Source: Erythrobacter aureus
GTDB lineage: Bacteria; Pseudomonadota; Alphaproteobacteria; Sphingomonadales; Sphingomonadaceae
DNA: 64,000 nucleotides
Assembly (NCBI RefSeq): GCF_003355455.1
Contig: NZ_CP031357.1
Span: forward strand, 474,501-538,500
Direction: 5' to 3'
A program made the translations under genes and the position numbers. Below, one piece after another: positions 31,395 through 40,114 of this stretch; position 1 is the stretch's first letter, and each line of letters begins with the position of its first letter. The notes under the pieces are model-generated. The model was not told the origin of the DNA. It was given only the letters and a program-made list of their open reading frames with translations, and searched no databases.

Positions 31395-31894
31395 CACAGC
31401 ATCCCCAGTTCGAGACGTGCCTCGTCGGTCATCTTGTCGGGACCCCAAGGCGGGTCCCAGACGAGATTGACTTCCGCATCGCGAACACCCGGTACGCTGG
31501 CGGCGCGCAATTCGACCTCGCCAGGCATGGTTTCGGCGACCGGGCAATGCGGTGTAGTCAGCGTCATGGTGACGGTCACGTCGCTCTCATCGTCCACCTC
31601 GACGCCATAGATCAGACCGAGATCGTAGATATTCACCGGAATTTCCGGATCGTAGATTTCCTTGAGCGCGGCGACCACCGCTTCATACAAGTCGCCGCCG
31701 GGCGCACCGGCGGGCACGTTCTCGGGCTTTTTCTGGAGAAAGCCTTCGAGATAGTCGCGTTTGCGCTCCATGGTTTCGCGCGGGCTCTCCTCCGGATCGA
31801 CGGCGTCCTCGACCCGCGCGCGCGGCGGCTTGTCCACGACGGTATCCGCCGGGGACGGCGCTGCAATGAAGTCCTTGTCCTGATCGTCGTTCAT
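31394..31894 (-). CDS. sufT: SufT-like DUF59 Fe-S assembly protein
   Basis: 166 aa. The first about 65 residues are hydrophilic and probably disordered; the DUF59/MIP18 domain follows: ALKEIYDPEIPVNIYDLGLI, then VTMTLTTPHCPVAETMPGEV with the reactive cysteine, and VNLVWDPPWGPDKMTDEARL. SufT proteins support Fe-S maturation in a way not fully resolved. Coupled to sufS (ATGA) and sufA (TGATG). Confidence 0.92.
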   Translation of the reverse strand: MNDDQDKDFIAAPSPADTVVDKPPRARVEDAVDPEESPRETMERKRDYLEGFLQKKPENVPAGAPGGDLYEAVVAALKEIYDPEIPVNIYDLGLIYGVEVDDESDVTVTMTLTTPHCPVAETMPGEVELRAASVPGVRDAEVNLVWDPPWGPDKMTDEARLELGML

Positions 31895-33108
31895 CCGAAG
31901 ATCCTCTGGGTCCTTTCGATACCGCGCAGCAGCGCAGCGATGTCGCTTTCGTCGGAATAGAGCCCGAAGCTCGCCCGGGCGGTGGCGGGAACGCCGAGGT
32001 GGTGCATCAGCGGCTGCGCGCAGTGGTGGCCCGCACGGATCGCAACATTCTCTTCATCCAATATGGTGCCGAGATCGTGCGGATGAACCCCCTGAAGCGC
32101 GAAACTGACGATGCCCGCGCTTACCTCCGGCCCGAACAATGTGACCGAGTTCATGGAACGCAGTTCGTCGCGGAGCTGTTTCGCCAGCGCGCTTTCATGC
32201 GCGAACAGGCGGTCCGGGCCGAGCGCATCGACATAATCGATGGCCGCATGCAGCGCGATCGCCTCGGTAATCATCGGCGTGCCCGCCTCGAAGCGCTGCG
32301 GCGGCGGGGCGTAGGTGGTTTTCTCGAAGGTCACGCGATCGATCATCGCACCGCCGCCCTGCCAGGGGGGCATGGCATCGAGGATATCCTCGCGTGCCCA
32401 CAACACGCCGATGCCGGTGGGTCCATAGGTCTTATGGCCCGAGAAAGCATAGAAATCGCAATCGAGCGCCGCCATGTCGAGCGCCATGCGCGGCGCGGCC
32501 TGGCAGCCGTCGAGCAGGATCTTCGCGCCGACCGAATGCGCCAGATCGGCGGCTTCACGCGCATCGAGCACGCTGCCCAGAACGTTCGAGACATGCGCCA
32601 GGGAAACCAGCCTGGTGCGCGGCGTCAGCAGTGCCTCGAGCGCGCCCAGATCGATCCGGTGGTCTTCGGTGAGCGGGCAGACGTCGATCTGCGCGCCGGT
32701 ACGCTCGGCCACCATCTGCCAGGGCACGATGTTCGAATGATGCTCCAGCGTGGAAAGGACAATCCGGTCGCCCTCTCCGATATTGGCCATGCCCCAACTG
32801 GACGCGACGAGATTGATCGCCTCGGTTGCGCCGCGCACGAAAACGATTTCGTTCTCGCTCCTGGCACCCATGAACTCGGCCACGCGGCGGCGCGCGGATT
32901 CGTAGCCGAGCGTCATCTGCGCGCTGCGCGAATAAACCCCGCGATGAACCGTGGCATAGTCCTTGCCGAGTGCACGGGACATGGCGTCGATCACGGCTTG
33001 CGGCTTCTGGGCCGAAGCCGCCGTGTCGAGATAATGCCACGGCTGCCCATCGGCAGTCAGCAGGCCGGGGAAGTCCGCTTTCCGGGTCAAGGTCGCCGCT
33101 TCGCTCAT
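31891..33108 (-). CDS. sufS: SufS cysteine desulfurase
   Basis: 405 aa from ATG 33108 in an ATGA overlap with sufD; the longer frame to 33303 lies within sufD. Group II PLP cysteine desulfurase: YLDTAASAQKP start, THRG-like VHRGVYSRSA, LEHHSNIVPW, LLDGCQAAPRM, the PLP lysine in FSGHKTYGPTG, and the persulfide cysteine in RAGHHCAQPLMHHLG. It supplies sulfur for cluster assembly. No SufE gene is visible in the window; DUF59 SufT follows. Confidence 0.95.
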   Translation of the reverse strand: MSEAATLTRKADFPGLLTADGQPWHYLDTAASAQKPQAVIDAMSRALGKDYATVHRGVYSRSAQMTLGYESARRRVAEFMGARSENEIVFVRGATEAINLVASSWGMANIGEGDRIVLSTLEHHSNIVPWQMVAERTGAQIDVCPLTEDHRIDLGALEALLTPRTRLVSLAHVSNVLGSVLDAREAADLAHSVGAKILLDGCQAAPRMALDMAALDCDFYAFSGHKTYGPTGIGVLWAREDILDAMPPWQGGGAMIDRVTFEKTTYAPPPQRFEAGTPMITEAIALHAAIDYVDALGPDRLFAHESALAKQLRDELRSMNSVTLFGPEVSAGIVSFALQGVHPHDLGTILDEENVAIRAGHHCAQPLMHHLGVPATARASFGLYSDESDIAALLRGIERTQRIFG

Positions 33109-33863
33109 AGCGCCCTGTCCACCTTGTCGAGCGCAATGCCCATCATCGACTCGCGCGTCTCGTCGTCGTCGAGCGAGACCAGCGCATCGCCGAGGAAGGC
33201 CTGCACCAGCAGACGGCGGGCAAGGTCGGGCGAAAGGCCGCGTGCCGCCATGTAGAACCGCGCGGTCTCGTCCAATTGGCCGACACTGGCGCCATGCGCG
33301 CACTTCACGTCGTCGGCGAAGATTTCGAGCTGCGGCACGGCATTCACGCTCGCGCCCTTTTCAAGCAGCAACCCCTTGAAGTCCTGCGCCGCATCGGTCT
33401 TCTGCGCATGGCGTACGACATCGATATTGCCGAGGAAATTGCCCGTGCCGTGGCCCCAGTGAACCGCACGAACCGTCTGATTGCTGGTGCCCTCCGGTTC
33501 GGCATGGATCGTGCGGGTGACGATCTCGCGCACCGTCTCGCGGCCACCCACGGTAATACCGCCAAGTTCGAAATGCGCGCCATTGCCGAGGGTCACCTCG
33601 ATCTCCAGCCGCGCGAATTCGGCCGAGGAGAGCACGGCGAAAATCTCGCAGCGCGCGCCCTCGCCGACACTCACACGCCAGCGGTGCAGTTCGGTGGGCT
33701 TCGTATCCGCCGCATCGGCGATAAGGAGCGTTTCGCGGAAGGTCTCGCCCGCCGCGATATCGATCAGGCGCCAGTCGTCCAGCGCCTCGCCCTGCAACCG
33801 CTCGACCGCGGAATAACGCCAGGCCTCTTCGCGCCTTGTGGGAAGTTCGGCTGTTTCAGGCAT
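33105..33863 (-). CDS. sufD: SufD Fe-S scaffold subunit
   Basis: 252 aa, somewhat short as in other sphingomonads. Beta-helix core with the conserved C-terminal KCAHGASVG-like segment (DDVKCAHGASVGQLDE) containing the cysteine and histidine used for cluster formation, followed by RGLSPDLARRLLVQAFLGD. Forms the SufBC2D complex with SufB and SufC. Overlaps sufC by 8 nt and sufS by 4 nt. Confidence 0.93.
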   Translation of the reverse strand: MPETAELPTRREEAWRYSAVERLQGEALDDWRLIDIAAGETFRETLLIADAADTKPTELHRWRVSVGEGARCEIFAVLSSAEFARLEIEVTLGNGAHFELGGITVGGRETVREIVTRTIHAEPEGTSNQTVRAVHWGHGTGNFLGNIDVVRHAQKTDAAQDFKGLLLEKGASVNAVPQLEIFADDVKCAHGASVGQLDETARFYMAARGLSPDLARRLLVQAFLGDALVSLDDDETRESMMGIALDKVDRAL

Positions 33864-34605
33864 CCGCCATCACCGCATCATACCCTTCACTTTCAAGCTC
33901 GATTGCCAGTTCGGGGCCGCCGGTACGTACGATCCGGCCCTGCGACAGGATCGAGACCTTGTCGGGCTTCACCACTTCGAGCAGGCGCTGATAGTGCGTG
34001 ATCAGCAGCACACCCTTGGCCGGGTCGCGCATGATCGCATTGATCCCTTCGCCCACGACGCGCAGTGCGTCGATGTCGAGGCCGCTATCGGTCTCGTCGA
34101 GCACGGCGAATTTCGGATCGAGAATGCCCATCTGGACCATCTCGGCGCGCTTCTTCTCGCCGCCCGAAAAGCCGACATTGACGTGCCGCTTGAGCATTTC
34201 CGGATCGAGCTTGAGCAAGCCCGCCTTGTCCTTGGCAAGCTTGAGAAATTCACCGCCGGTCAGCGCTTCTTGCCCACGCGCCTTGCGCTGCGAGTTGAGC
34301 GCCTCGCGCAGGAATTGCAGGTTCGACACGCCGGGAATCTCCACGGGATACTGGAAGCCGAGGAACAGGCCGGCCGCCGCGCGTTCGTGCGGTTCGAGAT
34401 CGAGCAGGTCCTGCCCGTTGAACTCGACCGAACCCTGCGTAACCTCGTAGCCGGGCCGTCCGCCCAATACATAGGACAGCGTCGACTTGCCGGCGCCATT
34501 GGGACCCATGATCGCATGGACCTCGCCCGCAGGCACTTCGAGCGTGAGCCCGTTCAGAATTGTCTTGCCGTCGATTTCGGCATGGAGATTGTCGATTTTC
34601 AGCAT
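33856..34605 (-). CDS. sufC: SufC ATPase of the Fe-S assembly complex
   Basis: 249 aa. Full ABC ATPase motif set: Walker A GPNGAGKSTLSYVL, Q-loop LFLGFQYPVEIPGV, signature FSGGEKKRAEMVQM, Walker B FAVLDETDSGLDIDAL and the switch histidine in LLITHYQRLL. It powers the SufBCD scaffold. Unlike the compact order of many operons, it is separated from sufB by two unrelated genes and palindromic repeats (34606-35760). Confidence 0.96.
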   Translation of the reverse strand: MLKIDNLHAEIDGKTILNGLTLEVPAGEVHAIMGPNGAGKSTLSYVLGGRPGYEVTQGSVEFNGQDLLDLEPHERAAAGLFLGFQYPVEIPGVSNLQFLREALNSQRKARGQEALTGGEFLKLAKDKAGLLKLDPEMLKRHVNVGFSGGEKKRAEMVQMGILDPKFAVLDETDSGLDIDALRVVGEGINAIMRDPAKGVLLITHYQRLLEVVKPDKVSILSQGRIVRTGGPELAIELESEGYDAVMADA

Positions 34606-34629
34606 GATGCGATTTCCAGATTGTCGTCG

Positions 34630-34707
34630 CCCCGGACCTGATCCGGGGCCGGTGCTGTCTTGAGCGCAGCGCCAGAAAGAGAAGCACTATCCCGGATCAA
34701 GTCCGGG
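34630..34707. repeat. REP-like pair of GC-rich palindromes
   Basis: CCCCGGACCTGATCCGGGG (34630-34648) and CCCGGATCAAGTCCGGG (34691-34707) are versions of one palindromic unit in opposite orientations, about 42 bp apart. Such CCCGGACTTGATCCGGG units are dispersed repeats in sphingomonad genomes, as I recall. Located between sufC and the inserted DUF559 gene; they could form transcript hairpins. Confidence 0.7.
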
Positions 34708-34732
34708 ATGACGGGAGAGGGGTGTGAGCGCG

Positions 34733-35266
34733 TCATCGGCGGTCTCTCGGCCCGCCGGTCGGGCGACCTCGCCGCGGGGTCGCGCCGTATTTTGACTGGT
34801 GTTCGCGGCGCGCGGTCTGCTTGTCGCGGTAGCGCGCGTTCATGGCGGCGAAGATCGGCTTCATCGCCTCCTCGACATCTTCGAGGATGGTCGCGGCGGG
34901 CACCCGGAACACTTCGACGCCGACGCTGGCCAGGCTCTTGTCCCGGCGCTTGGCGAGGGTGTCGTTTTGATCTTCTTCGTCGATTGCGATGGCAAGGCCG
35001 AGCGGGTGAGAGACGAAGTCGAGGATCGCCGAGCCGACCACGGTGTGCCGGGTGAACTTGTACTTGCCGAAATCTTCCTTGGCGAAGCGCGCCGCGAGTG
35101 TCTTGTGCGCGGGTGTCGCATGGCGCCGCAGATAGCGCGCCCGCTCATGGATCGCATCGAGCCGCTTTTCCGAAATCTCCCAGCCGCGGCCCTTCTTCTT
35201 GATCGCGGGGGTGTCGTCGGCGGTTTCGCTGGGATCGCGAAGCTGGAGGGTCTTGCGGTCGGTCAT
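34733..35266 (-). CDS. DUF559 (Vsr-like endonuclease fold) protein
   Basis: 177 aa. DUF559 core: RARYLRRHATPAHKTLAARF, then KYKFTRHTVVGSAILDFVSH (D-x metal region), LAIAIDEEDQ and VEVFRVPAATILEDVEEA. The fold relates to very-short-patch repair endonucleases; the function of stand-alone members is unknown. The C-terminus is basic and probably disordered. It overlaps the next upstream gene by ATGA and interrupts the suf operon between sufB and sufC. Confidence 0.85.
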   Translation of the reverse strand: MTDRKTLQLRDPSETADDTPAIKKKGRGWEISEKRLDAIHERARYLRRHATPAHKTLAARFAKEDFGKYKFTRHTVVGSAILDFVSHPLGLAIAIDEEDQNDTLAKRRDKSLASVGVEVFRVPAATILEDVEEAMKPIFAAMNARYRDKQTARREHQSKYGATPRRGRPTGGPRDRR

Positions 35267-35634
35267 CGAGTAACACCAAGCCGCTCACGAGCACATTTTT
35301 TGCCTATCTTTTCAGCCCTATCAGCGGCAGCAATGTCCGCCCGGACTTCACGGATTTGTCGCTTCGTCATCGGTAAGATGCGATTGATTTGGCGATAATC
35401 TTCATCCCCGCTTCGAATAGCGGCCCTAACTTTAGGAAGATTCCGCGTGAATTGATCGTGCACTCTCCGCCAAAGCTGGATGAATTCATCCTCGCCCGCG
35501 TGAGCGACCCCCAGCCTGACAGCCAGCGCGAATTGTTCTTCGTGATAACTTATGCGCTCATCAATGGCGGCGAGCTCATCCATCATTTTGTCGATTTTTC
35601 GACAGACCTTTTCGGGACTCGTTCCAAACATCAC
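35263..35634 (-). CDS. Hypothetical helical protein within the suf operon
   Basis: 123 aa. Largely alpha-helical and charged (EKVCRKIDKMMDELAAIDER, FIQLWRRVHDQFTRNLPKV, MTKRQIREVRADIAAADRA). No recognised family. It overlaps the DUF559 gene by ATGA, so the two arrived or work as a pair. A palindromic repeat lies 36 bp upstream. Confidence 0.68.
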   Translation of the reverse strand: MMFGTSPEKVCRKIDKMMDELAAIDERISYHEEQFALAVRLGVAHAGEDEFIQLWRRVHDQFTRNLPKVRAAIRSGDEDYRQINRILPMTKRQIREVRADIAAADRAEKIGKKCARERLGVTR

Positions 35635-35669
35635 CCCACACTCCCCTCAAGCGAAATCCCCATTTCGTC

Positions 35670-35690
35670 ACCCTGAACTTGCTTCAGGGT
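35670..35690. repeat. Dispersed-type palindromic repeat
   Basis: ACCCTGAA (35670-35677) pairs with TTCAGGGT (35683-35690) around CTTGC. The unit CCCTGAACTTGCTTCAGGG with flanking CGTCA and CCATTTC is a form I recall as a common dispersed repeat in sphingomonads. It lies between sufB and the two inserted genes. Confidence 0.6.
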
Positions 35691-35776
35691 CCATTTCTCC
35701 ATTCGCGCCGAAGCAAATTTGAGCGCGATGGATGCTGAAAGGAGTGTAGTATGACGGTTGGGGGGCGTGATGAGCG

Positions 35777-37269
<1,493 letters not shown>

Positions 37270-37273
<4 letters not shown>

Positions 37274-37680
37274 GCAATCTCTCTTGTTCGGGCAAGCTGG
37301 GTCAGCGGAATCGCCGCCAGCGCACCACGAAGTGCCTCGTTCACGACCGGCCAATGCGGTTTGACCGAGCAATCATGCTCGACAAGACAATCCGCGCCCT
37401 CGACACAGGCGGTAAGCGCTATTGGCCCCTCTACCGCCTCGACGATGTCGGCCACGGTGATCGCCGCCGCCGGTCGGGCCAGTTGCAACCCGCCACCGGC
37501 ACCGCGTGTCGAGCGCAGCAGGCCTGCCGTCGAGAGTTTGCTGACCAGCTTCTGCACCGTGGGCACCGGCAGCCCGGTTTCGGCAGCCAGTTCGGCGGCG
37601 CTGGTCTTTCCCCCGCCGCAATGGCGCGAGGCCGCGCACATGGCGACGACGGCATAATCGGCAAGGTTGGACAATCTCAT
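37270..37680 (-). CDS. SUF regulator of the Rrf2 family
   Basis: 136 aa. Rrf2 winged helix at the N-terminus (MRLSNLADYAVVAMCAASRH, ELAAETGLPVPTVQKLVSKL, LLRSTRGAGGGLQLARP) and three cysteines in CVEGADCLVEHDC, the Fe-S ligand set of IscR/SufR-type regulators. It would sense cluster status and repress the suf operon. A palindrome sits in its promoter between -35 and -10. Confidence 0.92.
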
Positions 37681-37704
37681 ATCGGCAACTCGGCAACGCC
37701 AGGC

Positions 37705-37735
37705 TTAATCGGACCAAATCGGTCTGATTGGTCAA
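37705..37735 (-). promoter_or_regulatory. suf operon promoter with internal operator
   Basis: On the minus strand TTGACC (37730-37735) is a -35 and CGATTA or GATTAA (37705-37711) a -10, spaced 18-19 bp. GACC-N5-GGTC (37712-37724) is a dyad filling the spacer, where a bound Rrf2 protein would exclude RNA polymerase. It lies 25-55 bp before the regulator gene. Confidence 0.5.
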
Positions 37736-37792
37736 GTAGGCGCGTAAAAACGCCATTTCAACGAGAATCGCCGTCTTGCGAGTCGTTAGCAA

Positions 37793-38716
37793 TTAGCTGT
37801 CGGCGAGCGGGTCCCTGCCCAGTTGCTCCGCCTCGCCCGAGCCGAACAGGTCGACCGAGCTGTAGCCATCAGGCCCCAGCATGTCGTTGATGGGAGAGCC
37901 GGCATCGGGCTGCAGGCGCTTGGGCGTGCGCCCGGTGAAAAAGCGGATCTCCTTGATGAGATGCGCCTGATCGTAAAATGCCTCACGGATTTCCGCTTCG
38001 AGCTCTTCCGGCAGCTGCGGAATGGAGAGGAGAGTGGCAGCGCGCACCGCGCGATAGCGGCGCACCAACCGAACGGGCGATTGCCCGAAGAATTGCGCAA
38101 CCAGCCGCTGCGACTGCCGCTTGGAATAGGGCAATCGTTCGTAAAGGTCGTCAAGGTCCGGCTTGAACGAGCTCGACAGCCATTCGAGCGTCCGGTCGAT
38201 CACGGCGAGATGTTGCTCGGGCAGCTGCGAAATGCCCCGCCTGACGATATCGCACATAGCATCGAGCAAACCTTCATCATCGAGCTGATCGGTTCTCCAT
38301 TGTTCGGCCAGCGCCCCGAATTCATCCGCGAGACCTGCCCCGAGCACCATTCCGGGCTCCAGGAAACAATCGTGGTAATCGTGAACCGACAGCCCCGAAA
38401 GAGCCGCCCACCCCCGGAAGTTCAGCGATACGCCGAATAATGTGGCCGGACCCGAAACGCTGAAATGGCGCGCCTGACACAGGGGTGCGAGAAAGAAGGC
38501 ACCGCTCGTTTCACCAACGTCGTCACCATCGAACTGCATCCGACCGAGACCCTGCGCGAACACCACCATCTGGCCCGAATAAGCCGGCAGCACATCGTCT
38601 AGCTGATCGTCCGGGCTGCGCCAGATGTAGAGCGAGTTCAGGTATGGCGCGAGCTCGGGCGGCGCGGCTACGAATTCGAAAAATTGTGACGCGTCGTCAC
38701 CCGGAAGACCCGACAA
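37793..38716 (-). CDS. AraC family transcriptional regulator
   Basis: 307 aa. N-terminal cupin-like sensor region (FVAAPPELAPYLNSLYIWRS, YSGQMVVFAQGLGRMQF) and a C-terminal AraC helix-turn-helix pair (YSKRQSQRLVAQFFGQSPVR, FYDQAHLIKEIRFFTGRTPK). The sensor resembles the DUF6597 class. The target is unknown. It lies on the same strand as suf, 110 bp upstream of the Rrf2 gene, and is probably transcribed separately. Confidence 0.88.
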   Translation of the reverse strand: MSGLPGDDASQFFEFVAAPPELAPYLNSLYIWRSPDDQLDDVLPAYSGQMVVFAQGLGRMQFDGDDVGETSGAFFLAPLCQARHFSVSGPATLFGVSLNFRGWAALSGLSVHDYHDCFLEPGMVLGAGLADEFGALAEQWRTDQLDDEGLLDAMCDIVRRGISQLPEQHLAVIDRTLEWLSSSFKPDLDDLYERLPYSKRQSQRLVAQFFGQSPVRLVRRYRAVRAATLLSIPQLPEELEAEIREAFYDQAHLIKEIRFFTGRTPKRLQPDAGSPINDMLGPDGYSSVDLFGSGEAEQLGRDPLADS

Positions 38717-38843
38717 ACCCCTGTCCCGTTCCCTGCCTCACCCAGTAAATTGTATAAATACGCCAAAAGCGCTGCGCTCGCAATTGCAATATGAAGAAAT
38801 AATTCCATTCGCTCGCCACGCGCCACAGAAAGCCGCTCTCCAT

Positions 38844-38875
38844 AAAAAAGGGGGCGGCCTGTGAAGACCGCCCCC
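38844..38875 (-). terminator. Rho-independent terminator (minus strand)
   Basis: GGGGGCGG (38850-38857) pairs perfectly with CCGCCCCC (38868-38875) with a 10-nt loop; on the minus strand the stem is followed by TTTTTT (38844-38849). It cannot serve the AraC gene, which is downstream on the same strand, so it implies a separate short transcript from the right. Confidence 0.85.
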
Positions 38876-38947
38876 TGAAGTCGAGAACTCGTTGCAGAAC
38901 TGCTCCGAGCCCTTCGGGTCGCAACAGCGTGTTAGGCGGAGTCTGTG
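38850..38947 (-). ncRNA. Putative small RNA upstream of pyrD
   Basis: In the 359-bp gap between the AraC gene and pyrD, the minus strand has a TACAAT -10 (38955-38960), about 95 nt without a convincing frame, and a strong terminator (38844-38875). A stem-rich body (CCCGAAGGGCTCGG, GCAGTTCTGC) supports a structured transcript of about 98 nt. The -35 is weak. Divergent from pyrD. Confidence 0.5.
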
Positions 38948-39075
38948 ACAATTGATTGTATGCAAGCGACAGGCCTCAAAATGCGAGTTTTTCTTTGTGC
39001 CCTGCTTGCATATTGCGCGCCTCGCCCAGCCCCGGAAACCTCGACAGCGGAAGCATGAGACGGCATGGCGCTGGC

Positions 39076-40104
39076 ATGTTGTTCGACCTCGCCCGCCCCG
39101 CCCTTTTCGCTCTCGATCCAGAGCGTGCGCACCGTCTTACCGTAAAGGCACTGTCCGTTTCCCCTCGGGTCGGGCCGCAACGTGCAGGCCCTCTGGCAGT
39201 GGAGATTGCCGGGCTCGCTTTTCCGAACCCTGTGGGTATGGCGGCCGGCTTCGACAAGGATGCCGAGGTCCCCGATCAGCTACTCGGTCTCGGTTTCGGA
39301 TTTGCCGAAGTCGGATCGATCACTCCGCGCCCACAAAAGGGCAACCCCAGGCCGCGCCTTTTCCGGCTGGTCGAGGACCGCGGTGTCATCAATCGGATGG
39401 GCTTCAACAATAGCGGAGCGCAGGACGCGCTGACTCGTCTCGCGAAGCGCGCAAGCCGCCCAGGGATTGTCGGGATCAACATCGGCGCGAATAAGGACAG
39501 CGAGGATCGGACCGCCGATTACGCGGTCATGGCCCGGCTCATGGCGCCATTTGCATCCTATCTCGCCGTCAATATTTCCAGCCCGAACACGCCGGGCCTT
39601 CGTGCTTTGCAAGACGAAGGCGCATTGGCGGGCCTGCTCGACGCGGTCATCGACGCGCGCGGCGAAGGCGGTCCGCCTGTTTTCCTGAAAGTCGCGCCGG
39701 ACCTCGAGCCAACGGATATCGACGCGATTGCGCGTATCGCCGTCGAGCGCGAGCTGGGCGCTTTGATCGTAGCCAATACCACGATCGCACGCCCCCCGCT
39801 CAATAGCAGCCATGCGAGCGAAAGCGGGGGCCTGTCGGGCGCCCCCTTGCGCGACCTTGCCCAGCAACGGTTGCGGGATTTTCGCGTGGCCACCGGCGGC
39901 ACGGTGCCGCTGGTCGGTGTCGGCGGTATTGCCAGTGCCGAGGATGCGTGGGCGCGTATCCGCGCGGGCGCGAGCCTCGTCCAGCTCTATAGCGCCATGG
40001 TCTATGAAGGCCCCGGCCTGCCGCGCCGCATCCTGCGGGGCGTCGAGAAGCTAATGCGCCGGGATGGGTTCGCGTCGATTGCGGAAGCGGTCGGAAGCGA
40101 ATAG
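39076..40104 (+). CDS. pyrD: Dihydroorotate dehydrogenase (quinone), class 2
   Basis: 342 aa from ATG 39076; longer frames start inside the non-coding leader. FMN enzyme of pyrimidine synthesis that oxidises dihydroorotate and passes electrons to membrane quinones. Motifs: NPVGMAAGFDKDAEVPDQL, EVGSITPRPQKGNPRPRLFR, VINRMGFNNSG, LAVNISSPNTPGLR with the class 2 catalytic serine, and VGVGGIASAEDAWARIRAGA. The N-terminal helix (FDLARPALFALDPERAHRL) is the quinone-side region. Stop lies 11 bp before the next start. Confidence 0.95.
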   Translation: MLFDLARPALFALDPERAHRLTVKALSVSPRVGPQRAGPLAVEIAGLAFPNPVGMAAGFDKDAEVPDQLLGLGFGFAEVGSITPRPQKGNPRPRLFRLVEDRGVINRMGFNNSGAQDALTRLAKRASRPGIVGINIGANKDSEDRTADYAVMARLMAPFASYLAVNISSPNTPGLRALQDEGALAGLLDAVIDARGEGGPPVFLKVAPDLEPTDIDAIARIAVERELGALIVANTTIARPPLNSSHASESGGLSGAPLRDLAQQRLRDFRVATGGTVPLVGVGGIASAEDAWARIRAGASLVQLYSAMVYEGPGLPRRILRGVEKLMRRDGFASIAEAVGSE

Positions 40105-40114
40105 GCAGCGGCGG

